Shown here one piece after another: positions 60,991 through 61,375 of a DNA stretch of 61,375 nucleotides (within the stretch, counting starts at the first letter, position 1; the number at the start of each line of letters is the position of its first letter). The notes beneath the pieces are model-generated. The model saw only the letters and a list, made by a program, of their open reading frames with translations. It ran no database searches and was not told the origin of the DNA. Origin of the DNA: Chthonomonas calidirosea (GTDB lineage Bacteria; Armatimonadota; Fimbriimonadia; Fimbriimonadales; Fimbriimonadaceae); assembly GCA_945882415.1 (NCBI GenBank), contig CAMCWC010000016.1, forward strand, positions 1 to 61,375. Reading direction: 5' to 3'. Made by a program: the position numbers and the translations under genes.

Positions 60991-61375
60991 ATGCCTGAAG
61001 ATCGTAAATTCAAAATTACGGCTACGTCGGGTGTTATGCTCCGGGAATCACTCGAAGATCCGGACGCATCCATCAGGGCGGTCACCTCTCTGCTTCAGAC
61101 AGGAAGTCCGCTTTATCCGGCAACGCTCGGGGATCGTGGACGGGAAGGCAAAATGCCATCTGATCCGTTTGCGCGGGAATTTGCGACACAACTGCGATAC
61201 ATGGATGTCGGAAACGTTCGAGAGCCGTGTCGACTATCTTGGCATTTGATGCGCTCCCTCATTCGGAACGGAGAGACACTTCCGGATGACTTGGCAATGA
61301 TGACCATTGATAGCGGAAAACCTTGCATTGTCAGTGCTTATGAATGGCTATTGCGACAGTGGATGGATATGTTCC
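60991..61375 (+). CDS. Candidate immunity protein of module B (runs off the edge)
   Basis: An ATG after AGGTGG opens a frame with no stop before the window ends (128 codons seen). The product, starting MPEDRKFKITATSGVMLRES, is a clear homologue of the 57126 gene product: both contain GSPLYPATLG, PCRLSW, NGETLP and YEWLL. It lies 31 bases behind toxin B. The rest of the gene lies outside the window. Confidence 0.7.
   Translation, partial: MPEDRKFKITATSGVMLRESLEDPDASIRAVTSLLQTGSPLYPATLGDRGREGKMPSDPFAREFATQLRYMDVGNVREPCRLSWHLMRSLIRNGETLPDDLAMMTIDSGKPCIVSAYEWLLRQWMDMF

Noticed and set aside
1-61375. tRNA genes, CRISPR arrays, transposases, integrases
   Set aside because: No cloverleaf with GGTTCGAATCC-like arm, no regularly spaced repeats and no transposase or integrase motifs found on either strand.

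Overview
The window reads as chromosomal DNA of a diderm bacterium, most likely of the Armatimonadota (Fimbriimonadia-like). The clues are a prepilin with the leader/helix string [18 protein letters not shown] followed by a FPVFAQAK segment (a style I associate with that phylum), LpxB (lipid A synthesis), RNase Y, a moderately high GC content and many genes without a Shine-Dalgarno sequence. The phylum call is an inference from protein style and not from a database search.

Layout. 1-6 kb: a coupled ribBA / BamE-like / map operon on the minus strand, two small genes, a saccharopine dehydrogenase-like oxidoreductase, and purA behind a promoter plus an apparent attenuator. 6-12.6 kb: a lone succinate dehydrogenase/fumarate reductase flavoprotein gene, an ECF42-like sigma factor with two YCII-type genes (one exported), and one gene fusing a sugar-binding protein to an ABC permease. 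12.6-21.9 kb: a 0.4-kb AT-rich spacer, then recA-recX-rny-ymdB, a secreted PKD protein, a LuxR-type regulator, cdsA, a perfect parS site and valS. 21.9-26.5 kb: a split comEC, a DUF721/DciA-like gene, recF and an RDD membrane protein; with parS this suggests that the chromosomal origin is not far away.

26.5-55.6 kb: mostly housekeeping genes: DUF58, lpxB, a Gfo/Idh/MocA oxidoreductase, ispE, a subtilase, a THUMP-like methyltransferase, pdxS, signal peptidase, polA, a PhyH dioxygenase, ppc, a sugar isomerase-like protein, rimO, a secreted protein carrying three DYILD motifs, ndk, a four-gene ABC-2 exporter operon, a DUF429-like protein, a prepilin, Uma2, an alpha/beta hydrolase and ruvAB. Many start codons lie only 5-9 bases after a TANNNT box, which suggests leaderless transcription. 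Several convergent gene pairs share the four bases CTAA as overlapping stop codons.

55.6-61.4 kb: an accessory island of orphan polymorphic-toxin tips and candidate immunity genes. It starts at a fragment matching the last codons of purA and contains a fragment of the priA 3' end. A toxin-immunity module occurs twice. Both copies carry the same in-frame UGA just after the nuclease-like ExK motif, and the reading frame beyond it is still conserved at protein level. Readthrough, restart on a second start codon, or decay with gene conversion are all possible; this is the most interesting unexplained signal in the window. The last gene runs off the right edge.

No tRNA, rRNA, CRISPR array or insertion sequence was seen.
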